Shown here: in pieces, positions 1 through 7,180 of the stretch
Layout: every line of letters starts with the position of its first letter
Numbering within the stretch: the first letter of the stretch is position 1
Source: an uncultured Fretibacterium sp.
GTDB lineage: Bacteria; Synergistota; Synergistia; Synergistales; Aminobacteriaceae
Assembly: GCA_937915835.1 (NCBI GenBank)
Contig: CALGHA010000169.1
Span: 1-12,384, forward strand
Direction of reading: 5' to 3'
Length of the DNA stretch: 12,384 nucleotides
The notes under the pieces: model-generated
The model's input: only the letters and a program-made list of their open reading frames with translations
Database searches by the model: none
Told to the model about the DNA's origin: nothing
Translations under genes and position numbers: made by a program

Positions 1-2
1 TT

Positions 3-95
3 GCGAGTGTTCTTGAGAAGAGTTTAGAGGACGGCGCGGCGGCTAATGCTCCTGCTCCAGTTGAGACACCTGCGGAAGCTCCAGCGGCTGAGTAA
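3..95 (+). CDS. C-terminal tail of an unrecognised protein (partial)
   Basis: An open frame enters from the left edge and ends at TAA 93-95. The 30 visible residues begin ASVLEKSLEDG and finish in an alanine/proline/glutamate-rich tail (PAPVETPAEAPAAE). The other two plus frames are closed by stops within the first 30 bases. A good intrinsic terminator follows about 25 bases after the stop, which supports this being the true 3' end of a gene. Acidic Ala/Pro-rich tails occur at the ends of several ribosomal proteins and chaperones, but the piece is too short to assign and I give no function. Confidence 0.6.
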   Translation, partial: ASVLEKSLEDGAAANAPAPVETPAEAPAAE

Positions 96-118
96 AAACT
101 TTTGAAGGTGTAAATATT

Positions 119-155
119 TTCCCGGTTGAGCGTAAAAACTTGGCCGGGAATTTTT
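119..155 (+). terminator. Intrinsic terminator of the left-edge gene
   Basis: The left arm TTCCCGGTT (119-127) pairs with GGCCGGGAA (142-150), giving seven Watson-Crick and two G-U pairs around a 14-base loop. A run of five T follows (151-155). In the minus direction the two inner pairs become mismatches and the downstream tract is only moderately U-rich. It is therefore mainly a plus-strand terminator, although the permease remnant on the minus strand ends at 161 right beside it. Confidence 0.8.
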
Positions 156-160
156 GTTAT

Positions 161-711
161 TTACATTAATCCGAAAGATTTTAAGAATAACGTCCATAAA
201 AATATTGTTATGATTGATAAAATTGTCGTTGTGCAGACTAACTGACCCGCATTGACAACGGCATAAACACAGCCGGAACAATTATCATCCGCAAAAATAT
301 TCCCCATAATAACGGCTTCAAATCAGCTTTTGCTTCGGCCATGTCCAACCCAACGCCTAATGAAATAAAGCTAATTGTCGTCGTCGAGTTCGCAATGCTC
401 CTAATTACTGACCAGACAGGAACGGGAATATAAATCTTGAAGCCCTTGAAGACGAACGCGAAGATTGCTCCGATTATCATGGGATTTTTCAGGACAGCGA
501 TTAATAACTTGCCGAATTTTGCTTTGCCCGAACGATTAAGCTCGAGAATTATAGCCGAGAAGATGTTTATTGCCGTCCTTCGTGATTAATTAATATTCTT
601 GAAGAGCAAAACGGGCATGAATATCTTGAAGATTACTCGGTCATACTCTTTCATTGCTGGACGGTCGATAATCCCATTAACGCGCACAAAAAAGCCCACG
701 AGCAAATTTAC
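161..711 (-). pseudogene. AEC-family permease remnant (malate/auxin-efflux carrier type), decayed
   Basis: Three pieces of one AEC transporter lie in order. Piece 1 (about 711-589) reads LLVGFFVRVNGIID...MPVLLFKNIN, the first two membrane segments, and ends at TAA 588-586. Piece 2 continues in the same frame (585-250): AINIFSAIILEL, then KNPMIIGAIFAF, then TISFISLGVGLDMAEAKADL and LLWGIFLRMIIVPA, the classic AEC second half. Piece 3 is in another frame (250-161): AGQLVCTTTILSII...FLKSFGLM and TAA 163-161, a typical AEC C-terminus. Family members are about 300 residues. Here roughly 90 codons are missing between pieces 1 and 2 and roughly 40 between pieces 2 and 3 (both estimated from memory of the family), and the N-terminus is lost into the end of the malic enzyme gene. 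Because whole blocks are gone, base-calling errors cannot explain it. Some AEC proteins carry malate, which fits the neighbouring malic enzyme. The substrate is inference. Confidence 0.82.
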
Positions 712-1883
712 ATCCTCGCAACTCCGGACTTTCTTGCCGCTTCAGCCACTGCAAAAGCTACCGCAGGCCCCACTCTCTTGTCAAACGCTGCAGGAATAAT
801 GTAATCCGGGCTTAATTCCTTTTCGCTGACTAGTTCGGCCAATGCATGAGACGCAGCAACTTTCATCTCCTCGTTAATGTCTCTGGCTCTAACGTCAAAT
901 GCTCCTCTGAAAATTCCCGGAAATGCTAAGACGTTGTTAATCTGGTTGGGATAATCGCTTCGTCCTGTCGAGATAATTTTTGCTCCGGCGGCTTTTGCTT
1001 CTTCTGGGAAAATTTCAGGTGTCGGGTTAGCGCATGCGAAAATTATCGGGTCTCGTGCCATCGTTTTAATCATATCTTGCGTCAACATTCCCGGTGCTGA
1101 AACTCCGATAAATACGTCAGCATTTTTCACGGCATCAGAGAGTTTTCCCGTAATTCCTTCAGGATTTGTAATCTCGGCCATCTCGTTTTTAATCCAGTTC
1201 ATACCTTTTTCACGTCCCTTGTAGATTGCTCCGGTTCTGTCACAGAGTGTTAAATTTTTCACGCCCGCAGAGATTAAGAGTTTGGAGATTGCGATTGCCG
1301 CCGCTCCCGCACCACTTACGGCAATTTTTATGCCCTCTAAACTTTTTCCGACAACTTTTAGCGCGTTCGTAAGTCCTGCAAGTGTTATTACGGCTGTTCC
1401 ATGCTGGTCATCGTGGAAAATTGGGATGTCGCACCTCTCCTTCAATTTACGTTCAATCTCAAAGCATCGAGGCGCTGAAATGTCCTCTAAGTTAATGCCT
1501 CCGAATGAGCCCGAAATGTTATAAACTGTCTCGACGAAAGCGTCAACGTCCTTAGTCTTCACGCATAAAGGGAACGCGTCAACTCCAGCAAACGACTTAA
1601 AGAGTACACATTTTCCTTCCATTACCGGCATTCCTGCTTCCGGACCAATGTCTCCAAGTCCGAGAACTGCGCTTCCATCAGTAACAACAAGACATAAATT
1701 ATGCCGCCTCGTCAACGTGTAACTTTTATCAATATCCTTCTGAATTTCTAAGCACGGTTGAGCAACTCCAGGCGTGTATGCAAGTGATAAATCTTCTTTG
1801 GTTGAGACAGGAACAGTTGAGATGACCTCAATTTTCCCCTGCCATTTTTCATGAAGTCTCAAAGATTCTTTTGCGTAATCCAA
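708..1883 (-). CDS. NAD(P)-dependent malic enzyme, decarboxylating
   Basis: This enzyme oxidatively decarboxylates malate to pyruvate and CO2 with reduction of NAD or NADP, linking C4 acids to pyruvate in the cytosol. The 391 residues match the short bacterial form. Visible motifs are LAYTPGVA with the catalytic Tyr36, VMEGK with the catalytic Lys91, the metal ligands in NLEDISAP (E133, D134) and FHDDQHGT (D158/159), a Rossmann loop GAGAAAIA (191-198), ACANPTPEI near 284-291 and NNVLAFPGIFRGA near 316-328. An Asp at 215 after beta-2 is compatible with NAD use, but cofactor choice is unsure. The start is TTG (1883-1881), chosen because GGAGGG sits eight bases upstream and residues from there align with the family; no ATG is available. 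It lies 3 nt behind the reductase gene, so the two are almost certainly co-translated. Its 3' end runs into the permease remnant. Confidence 0.95.
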   Translation of the reverse strand: MDYAKESLRLHEKWQGKIEVISTVPVSTKEDLSLAYTPGVAQPCLEIQKDIDKSYTLTRRHNLCLVVTDGSAVLGLGDIGPEAGMPVMEGKCVLFKSFAGVDAFPLCVKTKDVDAFVETVYNISGSFGGINLEDISAPRCFEIERKLKERCDIPIFHDDQHGTAVITLAGLTNALKVVGKSLEGIKIAVSGAGAAAIAISKLLISAGVKNLTLCDRTGAIYKGREKGMNWIKNEMAEITNPEGITGKLSDAVKNADVFIGVSAPGMLTQDMIKTMARDPIIFACANPTPEIFPEEAKAAGAKIISTGRSDYPNQINNVLAFPGIFRGAFDVRARDINEEMKVAASHALAELVSEKELSPDYIIPAAFDKRVGPAVAFAVAEAARKSGVARM

Positions 1884-1886
1884 TTT

Positions 1887-2750
1887 TTACCCTCCGTAAT
1901 ATTTTATTAATGTCTGTATTCCGTTCTCGTTGAAGCCGTCCTCTTCAAGTTTCTTGTAATGGCTCAGAACTGTAACAAGGACATCAAGATTTAGCGCGTC
2001 TTTGTTAGCTTCGTCAATCGCGAGTAACATATCCTTTATGAAATGCTTAATCGCAAATCCCGGCGTAAAATCCCGGTCAAGAATTTTCGGCCCGGCTGTG
2101 TCTAATTGCCTTGAGCTTGCTCCTCCAGTTGAAGCAGCACGCAGAAATCTCGGCATGTCAATTCCCTTTGAACGGGCATAAGTCATAGCTTCACATACTC
2201 CTGAAATTGTCCCGGCTATCATGATTTGGTTTGCAAGTTTCGTGTGCTGACCCATTCCGGCCTCGCCCATGTAATTAATGTTCGTCCCCATCGCTCGGAA
2301 TAAAGGCAGACACGCTTTGTAATCCTCCTCGTCGCCTCCTGCCATAATTGAGAGTGTCGCTTTCTTCGCAGCATTCTCACCGCCAGTAACAGGAGCGTCA
2401 AGAACGTGAAGCCCCCTTCTTTTGCCCTCATCGTAAATCATTTTTGCTAGTGATGGGCTTGAAGTCGTCATGTCTATAACATAACTTCCTACGGGAGCAC
2501 TGTCGAGCAATCCTCCTGTAGCAAAATATACTTCCTCTAAATCCTTAGGAATTCCCAGCATAGTAATAGCAACATCACAATTTTTTACGCAATCATTGAC
2601 CGAATTATGATATTTAGCTCCATTAGCGATTACGTCATAAACTTTCATAATTGAACGTGAATATATATGTACTTCAAAGCCAAGTTTAAGGAGGTTACGA
2701 ACCATAGGCTTGCCCATTCTTCCGACACCTATAAAAGCAATTTTCTTCAT
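1887..2750 (-). CDS. 3-hydroxyisobutyrate dehydrogenase-family NAD(P) oxidoreductase
   Basis: This is a beta-hydroxyacid dehydrogenase that interconverts a short 3-hydroxy acid and its semialdehyde. The 287 residues match the family length. They show the N-terminal dinucleotide loop GVGRMG (8-13), an SRS segment after beta-2 with Arg32 that suggests NADPH, the substrate-binding DAPVTGG (118-124), the catalytic Lys171 in GMGQHTKLANQ, and a C-terminal all-helical half with FAIKHFIKDM. The exact substrate (3-hydroxyisobutyrate, tartronate semialdehyde or 2-hydroxymethylglutarate) cannot be read from sequence. It starts at ATG 2750-2748 with GGAGG at 2767-2763, a rather long 12-base spacing. It is the first gene of a minus-strand operon with malic enzyme and the dead permease, which suggests a role in organic-acid use. 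Confidence 0.9.
   Translation of the reverse strand: MKKIAFIGVGRMGKPMVRNLLKLGFEVHIYSRSIMKVYDVIANGAKYHNSVNDCVKNCDVAITMLGIPKDLEEVYFATGGLLDSAPVGSYVIDMTTSSPSLAKMIYDEGKRRGLHVLDAPVTGGENAAKKATLSIMAGGDEEDYKACLPLFRAMGTNINYMGEAGMGQHTKLANQIMIAGTISGVCEAMTYARSKGIDMPRFLRAASTGGASSRQLDTAGPKILDRDFTPGFAIKHFIKDMLLAIDEANKDALNLDVLVTVLSHYKKLEEDGFNENGIQTLIKYYGG
1890..1895 (-). promoter_or_regulatory. Ribosome binding site of the malic enzyme gene, inside the reductase gene
   Basis: GGAGGG lies in the last two glycine codons of the upstream reductase, whose TAA (1889-1887) directly follows. The TTG start of the malic enzyme is eight bases further on. This strong site decides the TTG start and implies that ribosomes finishing the reductase help start malic enzyme synthesis. 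Confidence 0.8.
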
Positions 2751-2783
2751 GAATTTAATTTACCTCCGGGATTTTTCTTTGCG

Positions 2784-2792
2784 ATTATAACA
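2784..2792 (-). promoter_or_regulatory. Extended -10 promoter of the reductase-malic enzyme operon
   Basis: On the minus strand the sequence is TGTTATAAT, a perfect -10 hexamer with the TGn extension. It lies 17 bases upstream of the Shine-Dalgarno of the reductase gene, giving a short leader. The -35 position (TTCTGA at 17-base spacing) is poor. Confidence 0.65.
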
Positions 2793-2850
2793 GATTGCAA
2801 AAGTTCTCAGAAATTATTATTATATGCACATAAATTTACGTAGAAAGGAC

Positions 2851-2879
2851 TTGACAAATTCAAAAATGGCCACCATAAT
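2851..2879 (+). promoter_or_regulatory. Sigma-70-like promoter in front of the glycosyltransferase
   Basis: A perfect TTGACA (2851-2856) is followed after exactly 17 bases by CATAAT (2874-2879). Transcription would start near 2886. It points at the glycosyltransferase gene, but the start site would lie at or inside the first codons of the homologous protein. Either the promoter has drifted into the gene or the match is coincidental. It also faces away from the reductase promoter about 60 bases to the left. Confidence 0.5.
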
Positions 2880-3823
2880 CAAGCAACAAGCCTATTCATG
2901 TCTCTATTGCTATAGCTTCTTACAATGGCGTTAATTATATTACCGAACACTTAGAATCAATCCGAACGCAAACAAGACATCCCGACCAAGTAATTATAGC
3001 TGATGACTGTTCAACTGATGGCACATTTGAGTTCTGCGAAAAGTTTATTGCTGAACATGAACTTACAGGCTGGACGGTTTATCAAAATCCTCACAATCTA
3101 GGAATAAGCGAAAATTTCCGTAATGTCATGCGAAAATGTACAGGAGATTATATTTTTCCATGCGACCAAGACGATAAATGGATGCCCGGCAAGCTCGAAG
3201 TTATGACACAAGCTATGAACGACAATCCCCAGATTAATTTGCTGACTTCGAATTATATTGCTGTCATTAACGGTAAAGAGACTAAGCTCCCCTTGAAGCA
3301 TCTTGACCGCGACGACGGAGAAATTATTCAATTAAAGCTCACAAATTCCGGTCTCTCGAACTTAAGGCCTGGCTGTACGTTTTGTTTCAGGCGTGAACTT
3401 CTTGATTGCTTTAACGTTATGGATATTCCGGATTATTGGCATGATGCTTTACTCTGGAAATATGCAATCGTCTCGGATTCGCTCTACATGATTAATAGAC
3501 AGCTGATTTATTATGTAAGACGCGGAACTTCACAGCTAGCAAATTTATCGCCGTCATACAGAAATATAGACGAGAGAATACGCAATACTCACGAAGCTGA
3601 AGATTTATACGGAAAATTCCTTGACGCTTCAGAAGGACTAAAGATTACTCCGGCCAACCAGAAATTTTTGCGGAAATTGACAAATTTTTCACAGCGGCGA
3701 AGAAAGATGTTGACGAAACGCAATTTATTCTGGTGTATTATCTTCGTAATGCTGAACCTGAAATATTACCCGACTTTACGAAGCGCATTAGGCGAAATTT
3801 ATGCGATGATATTTATTCGGTGA
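2879..3823 (+). CDS. Family 2 glycosyltransferase with no visible start codon
   Basis: This is a GT-A fold glycosyltransferase, of the kind that adds sugars (often rhamnose) to surface polysaccharide. The open frame gives 314 residues after the stop TAA 2876-2878. Motifs are VSIAIASYNG (9-17), the nucleotide-binding ADDCSTDGT (41-49), a DxD-type CDQDDKW (95-101), a CTFCFRRELLD segment and WHDALLW with an Asp likely to act in catalysis. The C-terminus has a short hydrophobic stretch after a basic QRRRKMLTKR. The homologous region begins at about 2891, yet no ATG, GTG or TTG occurs in this frame before ATG 3128, which lies beyond the nucleotide-binding motif. An ATG at 2865 reads MATIIKQQ in another frame and would need a one-base frameshift. 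The gene is therefore either 5'-damaged, mis-assembled at one base, or uses an ATT/ATA start. The stop is TGA 3821-3823. mfd follows 49 bases later on the same strand. Confidence 0.75.
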   Translation, partial: SSNKPIHVSIAIASYNGVNYITEHLESIRTQTRHPDQVIIADDCSTDGTFEFCEKFIAEHELTGWTVYQNPHNLGISENFRNVMRKCTGDYIFPCDQDDKWMPGKLEVMTQAMNDNPQINLLTSNYIAVINGKETKLPLKHLDRDDGEIIQLKLTNSGLSNLRPGCTFCFRRELLDCFNVMDIPDYWHDALLWKYAIVSDSLYMINRQLIYYVRRGTSQLANLSPSYRNIDERIRNTHEAEDLYGKFLDASEGLKITPANQKFLRKLTNFSQRRRKMLTKRNLFWCIIFVMLNLKYYPTLRSALGEIYAMIFIR

Positions 3824-3830
3824 AAGCAAA

Positions 3831-3839
3831 TGTTATAAT
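3831..3839 (+). promoter_or_regulatory. Extended -10 promoter of mfd
   Basis: TGTTATAAT, identical in form to the reductase operon promoter, lies eight bases after the glycosyltransferase stop. The expected start near 3846 leaves a leader of about 27 bases before the GTG of mfd, including GGAG at 3859-3862. There is no good -35 box, so read-through from the glycosyltransferase is also possible. Confidence 0.6.
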
Positions 3840-3872
3840 CCCAATAAATATTTTTATCGGAGAATTTAACAC

Positions 3873-6800
3873 GTGAAAACACGCTCAATCATAAAAACTT
3901 TAACCCGTAAACTCACTAATAAGACAATTTTTGAACGCGCCGGACTTTCTGCACGAGCATACTTAACTCCTGCTCATAATCACACGCTCGCAATTTTCCC
4001 GGACACGACGCAAGCCGCGACTTTCTCACAGGACTTCAGAACGCTTTATCCTGAACAGAATATTTTCATGCTAAACGAGCTGCCTTTGACTTCCGAGATT
4101 GAGGGGCTCAGGGCATTATTGCTTGAACGCGGCGAAACTCTCAGACGTTGGAACGAGACTAAAGGAATTTTAGCGGCTTCACCGGGAGCATTAATATCAT
4201 CGTGTCTAATTGGAGGCTCTGAACTCAAAATTAACCTAACGGAGAAATTTGACATCGACAAAATTAAATCATGGCTGGAACTCTCAGGCTATAAACGTTC
4301 AAGTCTCGTGTGGGCACCAGGTCAATACGTTCAGCGCGGATTTATCCTTGACGTTTTCGATCCGGGATATTCTATGCCGTTGAGATTTGAATTTTTTGAT
4401 GACGAGATTGAACGAATTGGCTCGTTTCATCCTGACACTCAGAAAAGCTCAAGCGAATTAATGAAGCTCGACGAGATAACTTTACACTCAATCACTCAAT
4501 CGCTCCCGAAATTTCCCGTTGAGTTACTGCCTCATGACACGTTAATAATCCTCAATGAACCGGACAAAATTGAAACTCAAGCCGAAAGTTTTCTCTGGTT
4601 ATGGCGTGAAATCTTCACTGAGACCGAACCGGCCTATAACGTCGAATTGTGGCCGACAACTTTTAACACGCTCGCAAAGTTCCCAATCATACGAATTACG
4701 AGTAATCCCGAGAGAGCCGACGAAGAATTTGCGACCGAAAGCCTACCAGCCTTCAAGGGAAATCCTGAGAGTATTTTATTGACGTGTGCTGAGCTTGAGA
4801 AGAACAAGTTCGCAATAAAAGTCTTCACGAATAACCCTGTGTTTCAGAAATTGCCGTATGAAATTCATGATGGCGTTTTGTCAGCAGGCTTCATCGACAA
4901 GAACAAGAAGACGGCTTTCATCTCAGAGCGCGAGTTATCGGGAATAAACGCGAATATCTCACTCACTCAGTGGCGAACTCCTAACGAATGGAATGATATT
5001 GAGAAGTTAACGCCGGGCCAATTGGTTATTCATGAGGATTACGGCACAGGAATTTTCAGGGGAATTGAGACGATTGACGCTTCGGGAATTCCTATGGACA
5101 TGCTGGTGATTGAGTTTGCTGACGACCAGAGATTGTTAATCCCGGTAATGCATTCATTCAAGATTACGGGCCTGAATGAACACGAGAGTGAAGCGGCAAA
5201 ACTTGACAGCCTGAAGGGTAAAGCCTGGAAGAAAAATTATCAGAAGTCTCAAGAGAAAGCACAACAGGAAGCCAAAATCTTAATGGAAATTTTCGCTCAT
5301 CGTGAACTTGAACGTCGTGAGCCATTCGATGAACCTGGTGAAATGTATAATGACTTCGTGAAAGCATTTCCCTATAATGAGACTGCTGACCAGTTGAAAG
5401 CGATTAACGAGATTATGAAGGACTTATCGAGCAAATATCCAATGGACAGGCTTTTAGTCGGAGATGTCGGCTTCGGGAAAACTGAAGTTGCGATGCGCGC
5501 GGCGTTTCGTGTCGTGCAATCCGGATTTCAAGTTTGCGTTTTAGTCCCGACGACGATATTAGCTCAACAGCATTACACAACTTTTCAGTCGAGATTGGCA
5601 GGATTTCCCATAACTGTCGGGCTTCTCTCACGTTTCATCACGGCTAAACAGGCTAAAGAAGTTCTTAACGCGACGGCTGAAGGCAAGATTGATATATTAA
5701 TCGGAACTCATAAACTTTTGCAGAAGGGCGTAAAGTTCAATAAGCTGGGACTTCTGATAATTGATGAGGAACACAGGTTCGGAGTTATGCATAAAGAGAG
5801 TTTGAAGCTCACTTACGGTTCAGTTGATATTTTGAGCCTCTCAGCTACACCAATTCCACGAACATTAGCGATGTCATTACGCGGCTTGCGAAGTATTTCG
5901 GTCTTGTCAACTCCTCCTGAAGATAGATTACCCGTAACAACTTACACAGGCTCATTCAGTCCGTCGACGATTAGACGAGCAATAACTTTTGAGCTGAACA
6001 GGGGCGGACAGGTTTATTTTCTGTCGAACAAGATTTCACGTATTCCGGAATATTTTAAGATGTTACAGGCGTTTTTCCCAGAAGCTAATATCATGATGGC
6101 TCACGGTCAAATGAAGGAAAAAGAGCTTGAAGCTACAATGTTAAACTTTTACGCGGGCAATATCGACATTCTTTTAGCGACGACAATAATCGAAAGCGGG
6201 CTTGACGTTGGACGAGCGAACACGATTATTATTGACAACTCCGAAGAATTAGGACTTGCCCAAATGTACCAGTTAAGGGGCCGAGTTGGACGACGCGGCG
6301 AAAAAGCCTTTGCGTATTTCTTTTACCCGAATAAAGCCGTGTTAAATCAGGACACTTTAGACAGGCTTGAAGCGATTGCAACTATGACGGATCTAGGTTC
6401 AGGCTACGAGATTGCACGCAGGGACTTAGACATAAGGGGCGGCGGAGAAATCGGCGGAACAACTCAACACGGGAATTTACGCAACAGTAGCTTCAACATT
6501 TTTTATCGTATGCTTGAGCAGGAATTGAACAAGTTGCGCGGCATTGAGGACGTGAAAACTATTGAGGTTGTTACGGACAAAGGCAACGGATTTATTCCGG
6601 AGAATTATATTCCGCAGGACGACGTGAGGATTACGCTTTATCGCAGATTAATTAACGTTGTCGGACTTGATGAACTCGAAGCTATGAAAAACGAAATGCG
6701 CGACAGGTTCGGGAAAATTCCTGCTGAAGTCGAGTATCTCACGGCATTAATCGCTGTTCGTAATTTCGGCGGAAGGTTCGGGATTGAAAGCGTCAACGTC

Positions 6801-6902
6801 AAAAAAGGCATGGTTAACGTGAAATGTCCTGATAAAGAAAAAGTCAGCGGGATAAAAATTTACTTGAAAGCATTGGGAAGAAATTTAAAATTTATCGCAT
6901 GA
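3873..6902 (+). CDS. mfd: Transcription-repair coupling factor Mfd
   Basis: Mfd is a cytosolic DNA translocase that removes RNA polymerase stalled at lesions and recruits UvrA. The N-terminal UvrB-like part includes the VQRGFILDVF strand and RFEFFDDEIERI (around residues 150-190). The RNA polymerase interaction (CarD-like) domain is near 372-435 with PGQLVIHEDYGTGIF. The motor has Walker A GDVGFGKT (530-537, Lys536), DEEH (631-634), SLSATPIPRTL, TTIIESGLDV and QLRGRVGR (800-807). A C-terminal domain contains TLYRRL and RDRFGKIP. At 1009 residues it is shorter than the roughly 1150 of the E. coli and Bacillus proteins, mainly in the N-terminal part, although no motor motif is missing. The start is GTG 3873 with GGAG ten bases upstream; no ATG upstream in frame is better supported. 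The stop TGA overlaps the next promoter. Confidence 0.97.
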   Translation: MKTRSIIKTLTRKLTNKTIFERAGLSARAYLTPAHNHTLAIFPDTTQAATFSQDFRTLYPEQNIFMLNELPLTSEIEGLRALLLERGETLRRWNETKGILAASPGALISSCLIGGSELKINLTEKFDIDKIKSWLELSGYKRSSLVWAPGQYVQRGFILDVFDPGYSMPLRFEFFDDEIERIGSFHPDTQKSSSELMKLDEITLHSITQSLPKFPVELLPHDTLIILNEPDKIETQAESFLWLWREIFTETEPAYNVELWPTTFNTLAKFPIIRITSNPERADEEFATESLPAFKGNPESILLTCAELEKNKFAIKVFTNNPVFQKLPYEIHDGVLSAGFIDKNKKTAFISERELSGINANISLTQWRTPNEWNDIEKLTPGQLVIHEDYGTGIFRGIETIDASGIPMDMLVIEFADDQRLLIPVMHSFKITGLNEHESEAAKLDSLKGKAWKKNYQKSQEKAQQEAKILMEIFAHRELERREPFDEPGEMYNDFVKAFPYNETADQLKAINEIMKDLSSKYPMDRLLVGDVGFGKTEVAMRAAFRVVQSGFQVCVLVPTTILAQQHYTTFQSRLAGFPITVGLLSRFITAKQAKEVLNATAEGKIDILIGTHKLLQKGVKFNKLGLLIIDEEHRFGVMHKESLKLTYGSVDILSLSATPIPRTLAMSLRGLRSISVLSTPPEDRLPVTTYTGSFSPSTIRRAITFELNRGGQVYFLSNKISRIPEYFKMLQAFFPEANIMMAHGQMKEKELEATMLNFYAGNIDILLATTIIESGLDVGRANTIIIDNSEELGLAQMYQLRGRVGRRGEKAFAYFFYPNKAVLNQDTLDRLEAIATMTDLGSGYEIARRDLDIRGGGEIGGTTQHGNLRNSSFNIFYRMLEQELNKLRGIEDVKTIEVVTDKGNGFIPENYIPQDDVRITLYRRLINVVGLDELEAMKNEMRDRFGKIPAEVEYLTALIAVRNFGGRFGIESVNVKKGMVNVKCPDKEKVSGIKIYLKALGRNLKFIA

Positions 6903-6908
6903 TATAAT
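6900..6908 (+). promoter_or_regulatory. Extended -10 promoter behind mfd
   Basis: TGATATAAT begins on the stop codon of mfd, with a perfect -10 hexamer at 6903-6908. Transcription would start near 6914-6916, just at the left edge of the folded leader of the small membrane protein. The -35 region (GAAATT at 17-base spacing) is weak. Confidence 0.55.
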
Positions 6909-6910
6909 AA

Positions 6911-6984
6911 CTTTCACGAGGGGCCCGTCATAGGAACACGGCCTATCAAACGGGGAAGTCCACCGTGTGGAAATCTGGTGAAAG
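6911..6984 (+). ncRNA. Structured leader RNA, candidate three-way junction
   Basis: Three nested helices can be drawn by hand. P1 pairs CTTTCAC (6911-6917) with GTGAAAG (6978-6984). P2 pairs CCCGT (6924-6928) with ACGGG (6950-6954) and, past a small internal loop, ATAGG (6930-6934) with CCTAT (6942-6946), closing loop AACACGG. P3 pairs TCCAC (6959-6963) with GTGGA (6967-6971). Unpaired GAAG and AATCTG join them. The right strand of P1 ends seven bases before the ATG of a small gene and contains the only Shine-Dalgarno-like bases (GGTGA), so P1 could hide the ribosome site. It does not match any riboswitch consensus I know. A caveat is that the nearest -10 predicts a start near 6915, which would cut P1; P2 and P3 would remain. 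It could also be a simple translational leader. Confidence 0.5.
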
Positions 6985-6990
6985 CCAACA

Positions 6991-7134
6991 ATGGCGAAGA
7001 AACACAAAAAATCCAGACGAAAACAGCGGCATAACTTCCTCCGCACGATGAAGTCTTTAGCCGCTGGTCTGTACTGGTTTGCGAGTTTCATCCTCGTTTT
7101 ACTTAACATCATCACGATGCTCAAGAACTGGTAA
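6991..7134 (+). CDS. Small basic single-TM protein (47 residues), unrecognised
   Basis: The frame ATG GCG AAG ... TGG TAA gives 47 residues. The N-terminus is strongly basic (KKHKKSRRKQRH, residues 3-14) and is followed by one hydrophobic helix, roughly residues 23-44 (LAAGLYWFASFILVLLNIIT), ending in KNW. This is the look of a small inner-membrane protein with its positive N-terminus in the cytosol. I do not recognise a family and give no function. It sits alone between mfd and a hairpin pair, with its own promoter and a foldable leader. The ribosome site is weak (GGTGA at 6977-6982 region, partly within a helix). That the composition is so protein-like, and that it is flanked by transcription signals, argues for a real gene. 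Confidence 0.65.
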   Translation: MAKKHKKSRRKQRHNFLRTMKSLAAGLYWFASFILVLLNIITMLKNW

Positions 7135-7140
7135 CAATCG

Positions 7141-7177
7141 GGTGTTTTAGAGGTTAGTCTTAGTTAGCCTCAATACC
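7141..7177 (+). other. Long hairpin after the small membrane protein gene
   Basis: GGTGTT (7141-7146) pairs with AATACC (7172-7177) and, past a three-base bulge TTA, GAGGTTAG (7150-7157) pairs with TTAGCCTC (7164-7171) around loop TCTTAG. That is 14 pairs including G-U. No T-run follows, so it is not a terminator by itself. It begins six bases after the stop codon and may protect the 3' end of the message or bind a regulator. Function is unknown. Confidence 0.5.
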
Positions 7178-7180
7178 TGG

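Noticed and set aside
24..281. Minus-strand open frame of 85 residues
   Set aside because: The AEC C-terminal sequence is readable in a different frame of the same bases, and this frame runs through the terminator and the left-edge gene.
599..799. Plus-strand open frame of 66 residues over the malic enzyme end
   Set aside because: It is antisense to the clear malic enzyme C-terminus and permease remnant, with low-complexity composition and no ribosome site.
5164..5631. Minus-strand open frames within mfd
   Set aside because: They are opposite to strongly conserved Mfd motifs and have no signals of their own.
6911..6990. Cobalamin riboswitch, suggested by GGGGAAG and GGTGAAA words
   Set aside because: The B12-box segment (GCCACTG type) is absent, the element is far too short, and no cobalamin gene follows.
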